From positions 7,340,001 to 7,404,000 of the forward strand of contig CM050668.1 of assembly GCA_027574665.1 (NCBI GenBank): DNA of 64,000 bases, read 5' to 3'. Every line of letters begins with the position of its first letter. Within the stretch, counting starts at the first letter, position 1. Origin of the DNA: Rhynochetos jubatus. Lineage: Eukaryota > Chordata > Aves > Eurypygiformes > Rhynochetidae. Positions 10,301 through 20,286 of the stretch are shown piece after piece. The notes beneath the pieces are model-generated. The model saw nothing but the letters and a program-made list of their open reading frames with translations. It was not told the origin of the DNA and searched no databases. The translations under genes and the position numbers were made by a program.

Positions 10301-13300
10301 ATGTTTCTGCATCAGCACACCCACCCCACTTTCCATGTCCTGCGTAGCCTGGACCAGCAGATGTATGCCTGCTATTCTCATCCCGCGGTTCCGACCCTGC
10401 CGACTCCAGTAGAAGGCAAGTAACCTGGTTGCTCACAAATTGTTCCGCTGAGGAACTTCTAGGGTCACGCGAAAGCACGATGCCCCTGAGTTAGGCTTGG
10501 GAAGTTTCCCCGTAGATGGGAATGTGATAGTTCGCTTGTCATTTCATCTCTCTTTAAGCTGACGCCAGAGTACAGACGTTGCTCTCCTCTTCCTTACCTC
10601 ACACGTCCCTGGAGTACCTCCCCAGCCACCTAGTTCCATGTTGAAGTTCAGGATAAAATAGTCTGTCTCAGGTTATTTCTCATCAACTTGGCATCTGGTG
10701 TGCTTTTGCTGACAGTGTGGAGCTACTCCCAAATCTTCATAGTGTCACTCTCAGCACACGGTGTAAAGCGGCGGGTACACCCCGTGGAAAGGGGTTATTA
10801 GTGCTGAGCTTCCTTTTTGGAAGCAGATACCTCGCTGTTAATGACCCGAGGCTGGAAGGGAGCTGGATACTTGGGTAGAGCAGGACGGTAGTGACTGACA
10901 GACTGGAGAGTAAACTCCCCTCTCTGTGTCCCAGCTGCAGGCTTGGTGTGGTGGGGGTGTGGGTGGTGTTGAAAGGAGATGGGAGCAGCATAGGAAATGC
11001 TGTTGATTCTCCGTAGATGGCTGGGCAGCGGTAGTGATGTCTGAAGTTCTGATTCCTGGAAACCCACTCACGCCGAGCCTTTCTTCTCTGCACTCCTGTG
11101 TTTTGCAGTCGGTATTATCTGCGCAGCTCCAGGCCTGGATGGGGCATGGTTACGGGCTCAAGTCATTAGCTACTTTGAAGAGACGGATGAAGTGGAGCTC
11201 AGATACGTGGACTACGGAGGATACGACAAAGTGAAGATTGACACGCTCAGACAAATCAGGTCTTTAGCTGCTCTTCCGTGGCCTGAGGCCGTGTCTGGTT
11301 TGAACCTTCATCGGAGGCATCCGTATCGTTTGAATTGCTCATAGGTTTTTCCACAGCTGAAGCGGGAAGTGGCAGAAAGGTTTGTCTGGGCAGCGGGCGT
11401 GGGTTCCTTGGGAGCGGAGCACAGTAAGCTCTTGCGAGGCTTTTTGAAGGGGAGTGGAGAGGAAATTGCAGCTTCTGCCACTTCAGCGTGGAAGCTGAGC
11501 AAAAGGATGCCGACAGGAGGCCCCGAAGTGTAGTTCATTGATGAGCTAGGAATAAGATTCGCATTCCCTACGCCCCAGCCCCGTTGGCTGGGAGAGCTGT
11601 ATTGGATGAGGGGTTTCTTCCACGAGCCCATTAAATACGCGATTGTGCCCCAGAGGTGGGGGGAAAAAAGCAGTACAGCCACCCTTATGGGGGTGGGTTT
11701 TACGGGGAGCCCAGTCCAACCTGACACGCGAATCAGACAATTCACTGCTGTTGCTTACACTGTCATCAGTTTTAAACTGAATTCCTGCTAGAGCAACTGA
11801 TGAATCAACGTCACCTTCAAGAATACAGGAGTAACTGAAAGCCAGGTTCTTAATCTGATTGATTCTCTTTTCTTTAAGGTCTGATTTTTTATCACTACCT
11901 TTCCAAGGAGCGGAAGTTTTACTAGACAACGTGGTGCCACTTCCAGGTAATGGGGCTTTCGAGGTGTGCTGTTGGCACTCCTCTGGCAGGTTGCAGAGCA
12001 TGCCAGCTGTGTATAAGCAATGATTCTGTCTAAACCTTCCCCCTCCTTTTGCAAGTGCAGCCTCTGGTGGGACTAGAGCAAGAATTAGAAAGAACTGTAT
12101 GTGATTCTTTGACGTGTGCTGGCGTGGCATAACCGCTCAGACTGCAGGGGAAAGAGCGGAAATGTCTAGACTTTCTCGCACGGAGGAGAGAATGAATTAT
12201 TCTCCTAGGCACAAGTTGGCAGGACTGGCAGGTTATAGATGAAGTAGCTGTCCCTACTCTGCCACCTTCCGTGCTCTTTCTGCCACCCAGAGTAAATGCA
12301 AACCTAGTTTTTGGTCTCCTACACAATTACCTGGCGCTTTCCAAGTGATGTGTGTAGTGCTGTGTTCAAAACGCTGCCCTCCAAGCACTGGAAGAATGTC
12401 GGTCACTGCCTAGAAGTGCTTTCTGGTTTGCTTTTTTCTTTCTAGTGGCGCTGGAGATGTGTGCTGTACTGGTGTCAAAAGCTGCCCTTCTGGGTGCGGC
12501 AGGGAGGGGTGGCCGTAGGAGCCAGGGGTCAGGCCAGGTTTCCCCACAGGGCTTTGGGGCTGGCAGGACTCGGGGCACAGGCCCTGCCAAGGCTGTAGAT
12601 GTAGGGCGAGGTTTAAGCTGCTTCTAAGCAGAAGTTGGTGTTTTGCACGTTCCCCGAGATGATCGACCTCCTTCGGTATTTCTGGGGTTGTAAGGAGTCC
12701 CCTTGCTGCTGCAGGTGGCCCTCGGGGTGGGGAGCACAAAGGAGAAACTTTATTTTGCAGCAATTTGGTAGGAAATAAGCAACTGTCCTCCAAAATGAAG
12801 ACACTTCTGTCCGGTCTAGGGGGCAGGTTGTACCCGTACTGCCTGGGACGCAGGGGGTTCCGGCTGCGTCGCAGGCGTGGAGTTAGCAGCAGGACCCGTG
12901 TAAGCTGTGCAGGCTGAGACATGAGCTGCCAGTGCTGGCAAAGGGCATGTGCCACCGCTCAGGTGCCAGCCAGCCTGCGGTACAAATGCTTTTGAGTCCC
13001 TGTTTACGCTATTGCACTCCGCGCGGGGTCGGTAAAGTCCTGAGGTCCCCGAGCTTAGTTTATTAAGGATCAAAATACTAATGGCGGCTCAACGGAGCTG
13101 CACAAGTACACTTTTCTGTCTTTCAAGCCTCCTAATTCATCAGCCACGTATGTTCACGGTAACTTAGCTAGTGGCTTTGGAAAGCACTTCCCCCTTTCCC
13201 TTCAGCAGCCCAGTGGGCACAATACCTGTGTGACCTCCAGCTTAACAGACGGGTTTCGGCAGCTGCCTACAGCAACAGTAGGTGAGGATTCTCTGGCCTA

Positions 13301-14558
13301 AGTTCCGTAGGAGGTCAGACAAGATGAGCTTGGTAGTCCCTGCTGGCTTTTAGAGCCTGAGCATCTCTCATTTGGTTTCTCCTGCTCTTTCCTTTCCACA
13401 GGCGAGGATCACTTTTCCTCTGAAGCCGACGCCGCTGTTGCCGAGATGAGCAGAGGCGCAGTCCTAGCGGCACAGGTACGTGAGGGCTGTCTGGAACAGC
13501 CGATTCGACTGCTGCTGTTATCCTCTCTGCCCCTAGCACGCTCTGTATGTTGCAGTCAGAACCAAAGCCGGAGCCTGTAGGCCTGGCTGCCGGGCAGGGT
13601 TCTTGCGGAGAAATGTTGGTGCTGAGACCTCCCTTGTGCAGCGTCAGCACCGCTCGGGGCTGTGTGGCTGGGAAGGGCCGAGCAGTCCCTCTTGTTGCTG
13701 ATGCGGGCAGGGAGGAAGGGCACCGGAACGGCTTTACAGAGCACAAAGTGGCCTCTTGTCCAGTGGACCACGTATTCACCTGGGTGTGCGCTGCTTTGCC
13801 AGTCTCAGCTGTCTTTGCAACACCGGTGCCAGGGGTCTGGCCTCTGGCTGGCCAGAGGGAGAAGCGAGGCTTCTGGCAGTGTCCCAGAGGCTTCTGCGTG
13901 CAGTGCCTGACCTCGGGGAAGAGGCGCTGACCTCTCGTGCCGTGCTTCTAATGCTGGCTGTAGCTCTCCATGTCAGTCAGCTGGGACAAGCGGGAAACTG
14001 ATGGTGGTTGAGCCGCTCAATCTCAGTTTGCTTTGGTTTCCTGCAGCGCTCAAACGCATCACGAATCTTGCAAGGGTATGGATTTGAGTGGCTAGAGCAA
14101 ACCTGCCAGCAGGGTGTCCCGCTGCCTGGTGGCAGGAGCCACGTTTCCTCTTGCCTACACCGAAGTATTGACTCCGATAGGCAGTGCGTGATGCTCGCCT
14201 TGCATCCTCCGTGGCTCAGACCCGAATGGCTGCATGTTGATGTTTTTCTGTGTTTGCAGGTCACAAATTACGACGGTGCGACAGGTCTGCCGCTGATACA
14301 GCTGTGGAACTTGATGGGAGACGAGGTGCGCATGTTGCCATGTGTATTTTTTCAACACTTCACAAAGTGAACTGTTCGTGCTAATCACTGTTAGCGTTCG
14401 TGGTTACGCAGACTTTCTGTTGTTGGTCAGGAACTTGCTGATGTTACTTGCCGGAGGTTTGTTCACCTTTCTACTGTTTTCTTTCCACCTCTCTTTAGGT
14501 GGTGTCTATAAACCGAACTCTGGTGGAACGAGGATTTGCTCAGTGGCTCGACTACTAG
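2602..14558 (+). CDS. AKAP1: AKAP1 copy 1, A-kinase anchoring protein 1 (873 aa, 10 coding exons)
   Basis: Scaffold of the outer mitochondrial membrane that tethers protein kinase A and binds mRNA. Coding exons: 2602-4234, 6171-6304, 7309-7435, 7995-8125, 10238-10415, 11109-11259, 11879-11946, 13402-13475, 14260-14325, 14499-14558. All phases join to 2,622 bases with no stop. Residues 1-30 are a hydrophobic anchor followed by HRKKR. About 306-324 ([19 protein letters not shown]) is an amphipathic helix of the type that docks PKA regulatory subunits. The KH domain spans about 583-655, with GKQG at 597-600. The Tudor domain spans about 676-807, with the RYVDYGG core at 766-772. The protein ends FAQWLDY, slightly shorter than my recollection of the mammalian C terminus (the human protein is about 903 residues). 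The start is the first ATG of exon 2, 27 bases inside the exon. Intron 6 uses a GC donor and intron 7 a weak GT donor. The copy's promoter lies left of the window. Confidence 0.95.
4235..6170 (+). other. AKAP1 intron 2 (copy 1)
   Basis: Donor gtaagg, acceptor catgtcttgtag. The first 89 bases can be read as the short-form tail. The rest shows no gene, and about 1 kb of it is dispensable because copy 3 lacks it. Counterparts are 20198-22133, 36208-37115 and 51187-53122. Confidence 0.8.
6305..7308 (+). other. AKAP1 intron 3 (copy 1)
   Basis: Separates the basic pre-KH segment from the KH core. It contains a short poly-A tract (about 6610) that varies in length between units. No gene seen. Counterparts are 22268-23269, 37250-38252 and 53257-54259. 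Confidence 0.8.
7436..7994 (+). other. AKAP1 intron 4 (copy 1)
   Basis: Interrupts the KH domain. Donor gtaagtg, acceptor gtcttccag. Nothing recognised inside. The copy 4 counterpart (54387-54931) is slightly shorter near its donor. Confidence 0.8.
8126..10237 (+). other. AKAP1 intron 5 with LTR (copy 1)
   Basis: Separates the KH and Tudor parts of the protein and contains the solo LTR at 8841-9610. The remaining sequence on either side shows no gene. Counterparts are 24087-26212, 39070-41195 and 55063-57188. Confidence 0.8.
8841..9610 (+). mobile_element. Degenerate solo LTR of an avian endogenous retrovirus, intron 5 of copy 1
   Basis: The block begins tgttgtggtttaatctcggc and ends aaaaccagcaca, so it has TG...CA ends. 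It contains in order an AT-rich tract with gagataagaacgatt, the phrase caattgctcaccacccgccg, and atgtgctatggaatgaaatc followed by ctctggtcagtgtgggtcag. From memory this order matches a family of LTRs widespread in bird genomes. No internal retroviral gene is present and I could not identify a clean target-site duplication, so it is an old, eroded solo LTR. The element sits between AKAP1 exons 5 and 6. This copy lacks 14 bases that the other three units carry near 9150. Confidence 0.6.
10416..11108 (+). other. AKAP1 intron 6, GC-AG type (copy 1)
   Basis: The exon ends gtagaag and the intron begins gcaagt; the acceptor is tgttttgcag. The reading frame (E734 then V735) works only with this GC donor. 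Counterparts begin at 26391, 41374 and 57367 with the same GC. No gene seen inside. Confidence 0.88.
11260..11878 (+). other. AKAP1 intron 7, weak donor (copy 1)
   Basis: The donor is cag followed by gtcttt, a poor match beyond GT. The acceptor is ttcttttctttaag. The joined codon gives R785 and continues [10 protein letters not shown] as expected for AKAP1. Counterparts are 27235-27853, 42218-42836 and 58211-58829. Confidence 0.8.
11947..13401 (+). other. AKAP1 intron 8 (copy 1)
   Basis: Donor gtaatg, acceptor cctttccacag. It contains a 181-codon antisense open frame (12410-12955) with no recognisable domain, which I treat as chance. Counterparts are 27922-29376, 42905-44359 and 58898-60352. 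Confidence 0.8.
13476..14259 (+). other. AKAP1 intron 9 (copy 1)
   Basis: Donor gtacgt, acceptor ctgtgtttgcag. It includes a small imperfect hairpin (13995-14029). No gene recognised. Counterparts are 29451-30234, 44434-45216 and 60427-61209. Confidence 0.8.
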
Positions 14559-14672
14559 CAGTGTGCCAGATGCCTCGACAGCTCTCTCAGCGGAGAAAAA
14601 CAAAATCTTATTTTGCGCTATTACAATTTGGTTTGGCAACCTGTTTACACCTGAATGTAAGTTTTGTGGTCC

Positions 14673-14678
14673 ATTAAA
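14673..14678 (+). terminator. Poly(A) signal ATTAAA of AKAP1 copy 1
   Basis: ATTAAA lies 115 bases after the stop codon and is followed by a GU-rich stretch (tctgtgttgctg). It is the only recognisable signal before the next CpG island. The 3' UTR would be only about 130-150 bases. Confidence 0.6.
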
Positions 14679-14924
14679 ATCTGTGTTGCTGAACTGTTAC
14701 CATTTCACTAGAAACACATAGCTCGTCTCAGTGAAAGGCAGGGTGTTAAAAGCCATAATGACAGATACCGTAGCTTTAAAGCAAAAAAACCTCCTCCCTG
14801 GCCTCTACTCAAATGGAATGCAAAAACCCTTAAACCCTGGGGCTTGCTGGAAGGTAGCAAGTGTCCCTGAAAGGGGAACTGTGGTTGCGTTTTGGTTCAA
14901 GATGTAGAATGCCCCATGACCACC

Positions 14925-15610
14925 GCCGGAGCGGGAAAGCCCCTACGACAGCAGCTCCCGGGCTGGCTGAGGCCCGGCCTGACGCCGCCGAGGCGCTGGG
15001 CCGCTCCCTGCCGAGGATGAGGGGCCGCTCAGCGGCCCGCCCCGCCGCCGCCACCAGGGCTGGTCAGCCTCAGCGGCAGCGCAGAGCGGGGACTCCTTTG
15101 GGATGACTCCCCGCGTACCGAGGAAGGGAGGGCGGGAGGGGGCGGCCGCGGGTGAGGCGCAGCAGTGCGCAGGGTGTCTGTGGGGGTGCGCGGCGGCGGG
15201 GGGGCGGGGAAGACGGGCGGCGGGGGGGACCGGGACGCGCTCCCGCTCCGGGCACCGGCGGTGGCGGACCGGACCGTCCGTAAGTAAGTACTGCTGCGGG
15301 CTATCGGCCCACCCTGTCGGGTCTCGCATTGCCCGGGCGTGCCGCTGCGCCCAAGGTCAGCGCCACCGCGCCCGGCCCCCGGCCCGGCTGTCAGGCCTGG
15401 CCCGCGCTGCCGGTGGGCAGCACGGTGGAGGGAGCGGGGCTGCCCGCGGGCACGGCGGTGGCTCCGCCGACGTCGCCGCTGGGGCTCGATTGCAGCAGGC
15501 TGGGCTGGGCCGGTGCCCGCCGGGGAGCGGAGCTGCAGCGCCCGTGTGGCCCCGGGGCTGGGGAGGCCCTACAGCGGGTACCGGGCGGGGTGTCTTAGGG
15601 GAGGCTGCAG
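14925..15610 (+). promoter_or_regulatory. AKAP1: CpG island, promoter and non-coding exon 1 of AKAP1 copy 2
   Basis: An abrupt GC- and CpG-rich block with runs such as ggggcgggg (Sp1-type GC box, about 15201) and gcggccgc (about 15143). No TATA box is evident, as is usual for CpG-island promoters. A strong donor, gtaagtaagta, begins at 15280, so exon 1 probably ends at 15279 and joins the ctag acceptor before 18538. The exact start site is unknown. If transcription starts upstream of 15103, exon 1 contains an upstream ATG (15103) whose frame crosses the splice and stops in exon 2 (ata ata act tag). Confidence 0.75.
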
Positions 15611-16544
15611 GTAAAGGCTGCACGGGTCCCTCAGCCTGGCTGAGGGCTCTGAAGGCTCTCTGAGGCCTCAGCTAAAGATGGGGCTTTTGTGTGCCCATGT
15701 GCACGTTACTGCTTGTTTCCCAGCCAGGCGGGGGCAAAGTCAATTAGCACAGTCAGGAGAGAAGCAGCTGTGCCGGCCAGAGGAATGCTGGGAGCTGGAA
15801 TCAAACGTGATTCATTCCCGCTGCCAACCGTGCTGCAGCTACTTAGCAATGAAAGCGAGAGGTGACCCAGGTGTTGCAGGCTGGGCAGCAACGAGGAAGG
15901 TGCCTGGTGTTGTCCCTTGTGCTCTGGTATGGCAAGGCTTGCTGTGTTACGGAAACAGCCGCTCAAAACTGTGCTTAGCAAACTCTGTATGTCGCGGTGA
16001 CTGCTGTTTGCTTGTAAGCCAGCAGGGAATATCGTCAGGAGCCAGGGAATTGAATTCTCTTGCTACTGAGGAAGTAATGCAGCCTTGCTTTCCTGGAAGA
16101 ACCCGTGTTGTTTGACTTTCTTAGTTTTGTTTCTTTCTTTGCCCCTTCCTCCCCCTCCTTGAAGCAAGGCAGACCCAAGGTCCTCGCGCTGCAGGACTGG
16201 GCAACTTGATCTGGGTCTGGCCACGTTCTTTGTCACAGTCCAGGAAGTTACAGCGTGAAGCAAGGAGACAGGACGGACAGGCCTCTGGGTAGGGGCATCT
16301 TTGTCCCGAGTTACCTGCAGTAGTAGGAAACGACAAGAGCAGCTGCCCTTGAGCACAGTCCATCTGCTGTGGCCGGGTAAGGGGCTGCAGCATGGCAGTA
16401 GTTCTGGCTGGCTGTGTTTCCAGGGTGAGGTGGTGCCTTGGTCAGGCTGGCAGTTGTGCTGGTCCCTGCTGAGTGTTATCAGGGCCTCTGTGGACTTTGT
16501 GTCAGGTGAAAGGAAAGGGCTCGTTGCTGGGGAAAGTAGTAGCA

Positions 16545-16577
16545 GGAGACAGTAACTGTACGTTTCTGCTGTTTGCT
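16545..16577 (+). repeat. 33-bp minisatellite, single copy (unit 2)
   Basis: Only one 33-base copy is present here, against two in units 1, 3, 4 and 5. It is most simply a contraction in unit 2. Confidence 0.85.
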
Positions 16578-18564
16578 TTGTGCCTGCGAATGATCTACTG
16601 AGTTCCAGCCCCGCACATGTGTGCAGAATAGCCGAGGAAGAGCACGGGGCGTGCTGGAGTGCCGCACAACTGCTCGTGAGGGAAGCATGGCCTTTTCTTG
16701 GTAGCATGGACCAGGGCTGTTGAGCCTGAGCTGAGCTTTCTCCTCTTATGGGGAGGGTCACACTGCCACGCAACCTCCTCGGTCCTTAACGAGCTTCTTG
16801 TGCAAAAGGCGAACACTCTGCAGGCAGCCACTGAGCTACTGCACCCGTCACCTGGTAATGTGAATGTACCTGTGGTTCTGGGAAAGGGTGGTACAGCTTT
16901 ACTACATGTATTGTGATGTCACAGTTTAGTTCGTGATGAGGTCGTTCCCTTGCATGTACTACCCAGTGCACTGGAGGAAACATCCCATTTGAGGTACTAG
17001 TACTGAACATCATCAGCTGCCTAGAAAGCCTTGGCTTTAACATAGGCATTCCACAAGGGCTGAAATGGGACAACAGGAATTCCCCTTGCCATGCAGGGTG
17101 TGAGATGCAGGTACTCAGAGTTCAGATCCACCCCGGTAAGTTCCTGCAGATTCTCTTGGGAGTTAACTGTGACAGGAGTTGGGGGGCTGCAGCCAAGGCT
17201 GTTCAGAGCCAGCAGCAGTTGCTTGCTGCACTGAGACTCTTGTGTTCATTTTGAAAACATTGCAGCTGGACTGCAGGGGTATTTGAGAGCAAGTACGCTT
17301 TTGCAGTAGTAGAGTTATCTGAAGAGCACAGTGCTTTAAAAGCAACACACCCCACTTATGTACGGCTCTCACCTTCCGTGTGCACTTAACCAATGTGGAA
17401 AAGTTATTTAAGGCGTTTTGCTTTAATTTCTGCTCAGTGAAAATGTAAACAGTAAGAGCTTTGCAGGAAGGCTGTTTTGGGGATATGGGTAACTGTTTAG
17501 CTTTGTGTTCCAGCTGTAGGCTTTTCGTAAGGAGGGGGAAAAGCACGTCAGCCCTGCCTCGTACAGCTCGGGGGAAGCTTGTAAATGGGATGTGAGTCTT
17601 GGTGTCCAGTCAGGGAAGGGTTCGCACACTTCCCAGAGCAAAAAAAGACAGCTTTCAACTCTTGAAAGTCAGAGGAGTAGTAGCCATCAACATTGTAAAT
17701 CCAGATGTAGAACAAACTTTGGAGTCTAAGTTCCTAAGTAGCAGTGTCTCTCTCCAGGCTGCTTTTGTTAGATACTGCTATTCTAAGGGTGTTACAGCAT
17801 ATTTGCTCCCTTCACTACTGTGAAATCTTGGAGAGGATCTTCTGGTTACTGGGGGACACTTGCTTCATCCATCAGGCTATAGGTACTCTTTGTTTAGGAG
17901 TTCCTAGGCTGTGGGTGTGAAAGTAAATGGAGAAGCTGCGTGTTGCTGGGTATCTCCTACCTCACCGCAGACCTCAGTCGTGTGCCTGCACGCCAGCCTC
18001 TTGCAGTGCTGTGAGGACTTTGCAAAGCACTTTTACCTTCAGCGGGCTGTTTGTGGTTTAGGGGAGTGTGTGTTGTCAACCTGTGAAACGCTGGGGGCTG
18101 TGATGCTGTGTTTCACGCAGAGAGCTGGGGAGACCTGCAGCGTATCAAGCCCCTGTCTCCACACGCTTGTGGTACAGGTGTGTTGTGAACCCAGCCTGGT
18201 GCTGGAGAACCACGCGGTGCTGGATGCCGTCCTTGTGGGTAGTACTGAGCTGCAAAGGCGAGACAGGAGGGAGAAGGTGAAACTGTTTTAAGTGTGAAAG
18301 TGAGGTGAAGTTGAGGAGTAGCATGGTGGGAAATGTCCAGATATCCCTAGTCAGAGGTCAGGCTAAGTCACAGGTAAGGTTCTGTGCTCTGCTGCTAGAG
18401 CAGACACGTGAATTTAGAGAGTCTGGAAAACAAGCCTGTTCATGCTAATAGAAATAACTTGAGGCATTTATGAAACTTTAGCCTTCCTGTTACCTTCCCT
18501 GTGACTATTTTAATGTTGTTTCTGTTTCTCCTTCTAGATAATAACTTAGCTGAGGCTCTGTAAA

Positions 18565-20286
18565 ATGGCGTTACACTTGCCCAGAGTCATCCGTTATGCC
18601 ATACCTGGAGTGCTGGCATTACTTGGCTGGTGGGTCTATTGCCATAGAAAAAAGCGTGCAAGCTGTCACGACGAACAAGAAACAGCCATTGAAGAAGTGC
18701 CAGAGGATGGTGCATCACCCGAACCGGAAGCATGCGTTTCTCGAAGACAGCTTTTCTCATCGGGAGAGGAATGCTCAGAGAACGAAACCTCGACCCCCCT
18801 GCTGTCAGCAGGGTTGCTGCCGCCCCATCTTTGTCAAGCTCAGGAGAGGCTAGATCTCTCGGAGGACCCTGCAGACCTATCAGTGATGACAGTTCCATAC
18901 AGCGCCCTTGAGGACGACAGTGGAAAACTAGACTCAATAGGATCTGCAGAGGAAAGCAGTGTCCCTGCTAGTGTCTCTCTCCCTCTGATCTCAAAGACCG
19001 CAGAGTGTCACAGCAGCACTGCCGTGAGCCTTAGGCAGGGTTCAAGCTGTGCTGCAAACCAAGAGCAGTGGCCGTCAGCGACACTGCCGCACGAGTCTTT
19101 GGGAATCACGGAGATCAGCAGTGCAGAGCAGTCAGACGGTTCTTCATTTAAGCTCCCCAAAGAAAGCCAGATGGCAGAAGTTGTGCTGCCGAATACCGGC
19201 TCTGTGACAGCTCTTTGCTTGGGATTGGAGAAGGAAGCCGATGCCCCACAAGCCTTTCTCAGTAATGAAGCAGAAGTTGTATCAAGTCACAAGGATTCTG
19301 CAGTGAACGCGCTACCGGATAGTTTGGAGCCTGGCTGCTTGGAGCAGTCCAGGGAAGAAGTGACGTTTGACTCAACTGCCAGTACTGTACCTGTGTGTCA
19401 GGAGGACTCACAGCCAAAAGGAGATGAATCGGAAGGAGAGCAGATTGCAGGAGTGAGTTTGGACAAGGAAGAAATGGAGAAAATCGAGCAGGTGGCAAAG
19501 CAGGCAGTTTCCGAGGTCATTTTGGCAGCAACTGAGGAAGTGCTGTCTGGTCCTGCGAGTGATGTTTCCACTCAGAGCTGCCAGGCCGCTGCCAGCCGAG
19601 CTGAGAGACCTCGGGAGGTGGCAGGTGTTGTTTCCTCTGGTCAGATGCTTGCGGAGAAAGCTACGGCAGCCGATGAGAACACTTCTGTGAGGAGTGGGGC
19701 TGTGGTACTGGCATCCCCACGGACAGAGGAACGGGATCAGAGTGTGACAGATCCCAGCCGTTTAATACATGACCGTTTATCCAGCCCTGTTCAGGGAAAT
19801 CCGAAAGACTGTCAGAAAAGGAAGAGTGTGTGCAGCAAGTCCCAAGGAGTTGATCGTACCCCCGTGGAAAACCATGGAGGGTCACTGGAAAAGTTGCCTT
19901 GGGTTATGGAGGACTCTGGGTGCAGCACATCCGCATCGGAAGGTGGAGCAAGTGTGGAGGACCCATTGCAGAACACGATGCTGTCTGACGCATCGGGCCA
20001 GCATTCGGACTCACTGAGCCTGTCTACAAGCCGAGACACGTCTGCTGAAGATTGCTCAGTACCAAGTGGAAAACCTACCCTAAAGCTGCCGGACAACAGC
20101 CAAGTGCCGTACAGTAATGGGATACTGAGAGAGGATGGTCCGCACTTGCCTCATGAGTGTAGCAGGGCAGAAGGGGTGGATGGAGGTAACTTAAAAGGTA
20201 AGGGATTTGAAAATCTTCCTGTAAAAATGTGGGGAACAAGCTTTTTATGTGCTGTAACCCTCCTGCTTCAGAACATGTTCAGATGA
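18565..20286 (+). CDS. AKAP1: AKAP1 copy 2 short form: exon 2 read-through ORF (573 aa)
   Basis: Same read-through frame as in copy 1, ending at 20284-20286. The 29-residue intron-encoded tail is identical to that of the other three copies. Whether it is expressed cannot be seen from the DNA. Confidence 0.55.
   Translation: MALHLPRVIRYAIPGVLALLGWWVYCHRKKRASCHDEQETAIEEVPEDGASPEPEACVSRRQLFSSGEECSENETSTPLLSAGLLPPHLCQAQERLDLSEDPADLSVMTVPYSALEDDSGKLDSIGSAEESSVPASVSLPLISKTAECHSSTAVSLRQGSSCAANQEQWPSATLPHESLGITEISSAEQSDGSSFKLPKESQMAEVVLPNTGSVTALCLGLEKEADAPQAFLSNEAEVVSSHKDSAVNALPDSLEPGCLEQSREEVTFDSTASTVPVCQEDSQPKGDESEGEQIAGVSLDKEEMEKIEQVAKQAVSEVILAATEEVLSGPASDVSTQSCQAAASRAERPREVAGVVSSGQMLAEKATAADENTSVRSGAVVLASPRTEERDQSVTDPSRLIHDRLSSPVQGNPKDCQKRKSVCSKSQGVDRTPVENHGGSLEKLPWVMEDSGCSTSASEGGASVEDPLQNTMLSDASGQHSDSLSLSTSRDTSAEDCSVPSGKPTLKLPDNSQVPYSNGILREDGPHLPHECSRAEGVDGGNLKGKGFENLPVKMWGTSFLCAVTLLLQNMFR

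Larger units (their letters stand above)
1..15991 (+). repeat. Tandem amplicon unit 1 (15,991 bp)
   Basis: The sequence starting at base 1 (tcgcggtgactgctgtttgc) recurs at 15992, 31969, 46950 and 62943, and everything between recurs in the same order and orientation. The boundary is arbitrary because the window opens inside intron 1 of AKAP1 copy 1. The unit holds the end of intron 1, coding exons 2-11, a short 3' UTR, and the CpG island with exon 1 of the next copy. Features specific to this unit are two copies of a 33-bp minisatellite, absence of a 14-bp insertion in the intronic LTR, and private residues in exon 2 (P149, R186 and S212, where the other copies have H, S and G). Confidence 0.97.

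Noticed and set aside
9782..10381. 199-codon antisense open frame, repeated in all four units
   Set aside because: It runs antisense across AKAP1 exon 6 and resembles no protein family I know; its conservation follows from the array being nearly identical.
11546..12130. 194-codon antisense open frame
   Set aside because: Antisense to exon 8 and flanking introns, with no domain or coding-like composition.
12410..12955. 181-codon antisense open frame in intron 8
   Set aside because: Proline- and leucine-rich translation of GC-rich intron, no recognisable domain; open frames of this size are expected at this GC content.
16063..16773. 236-247-codon antisense open frame in intron 1, units 2-5
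   Set aside because: It overlaps the minisatellite, its length depends on repeat number, unit 1 has it broken in two, and no family is recognised.
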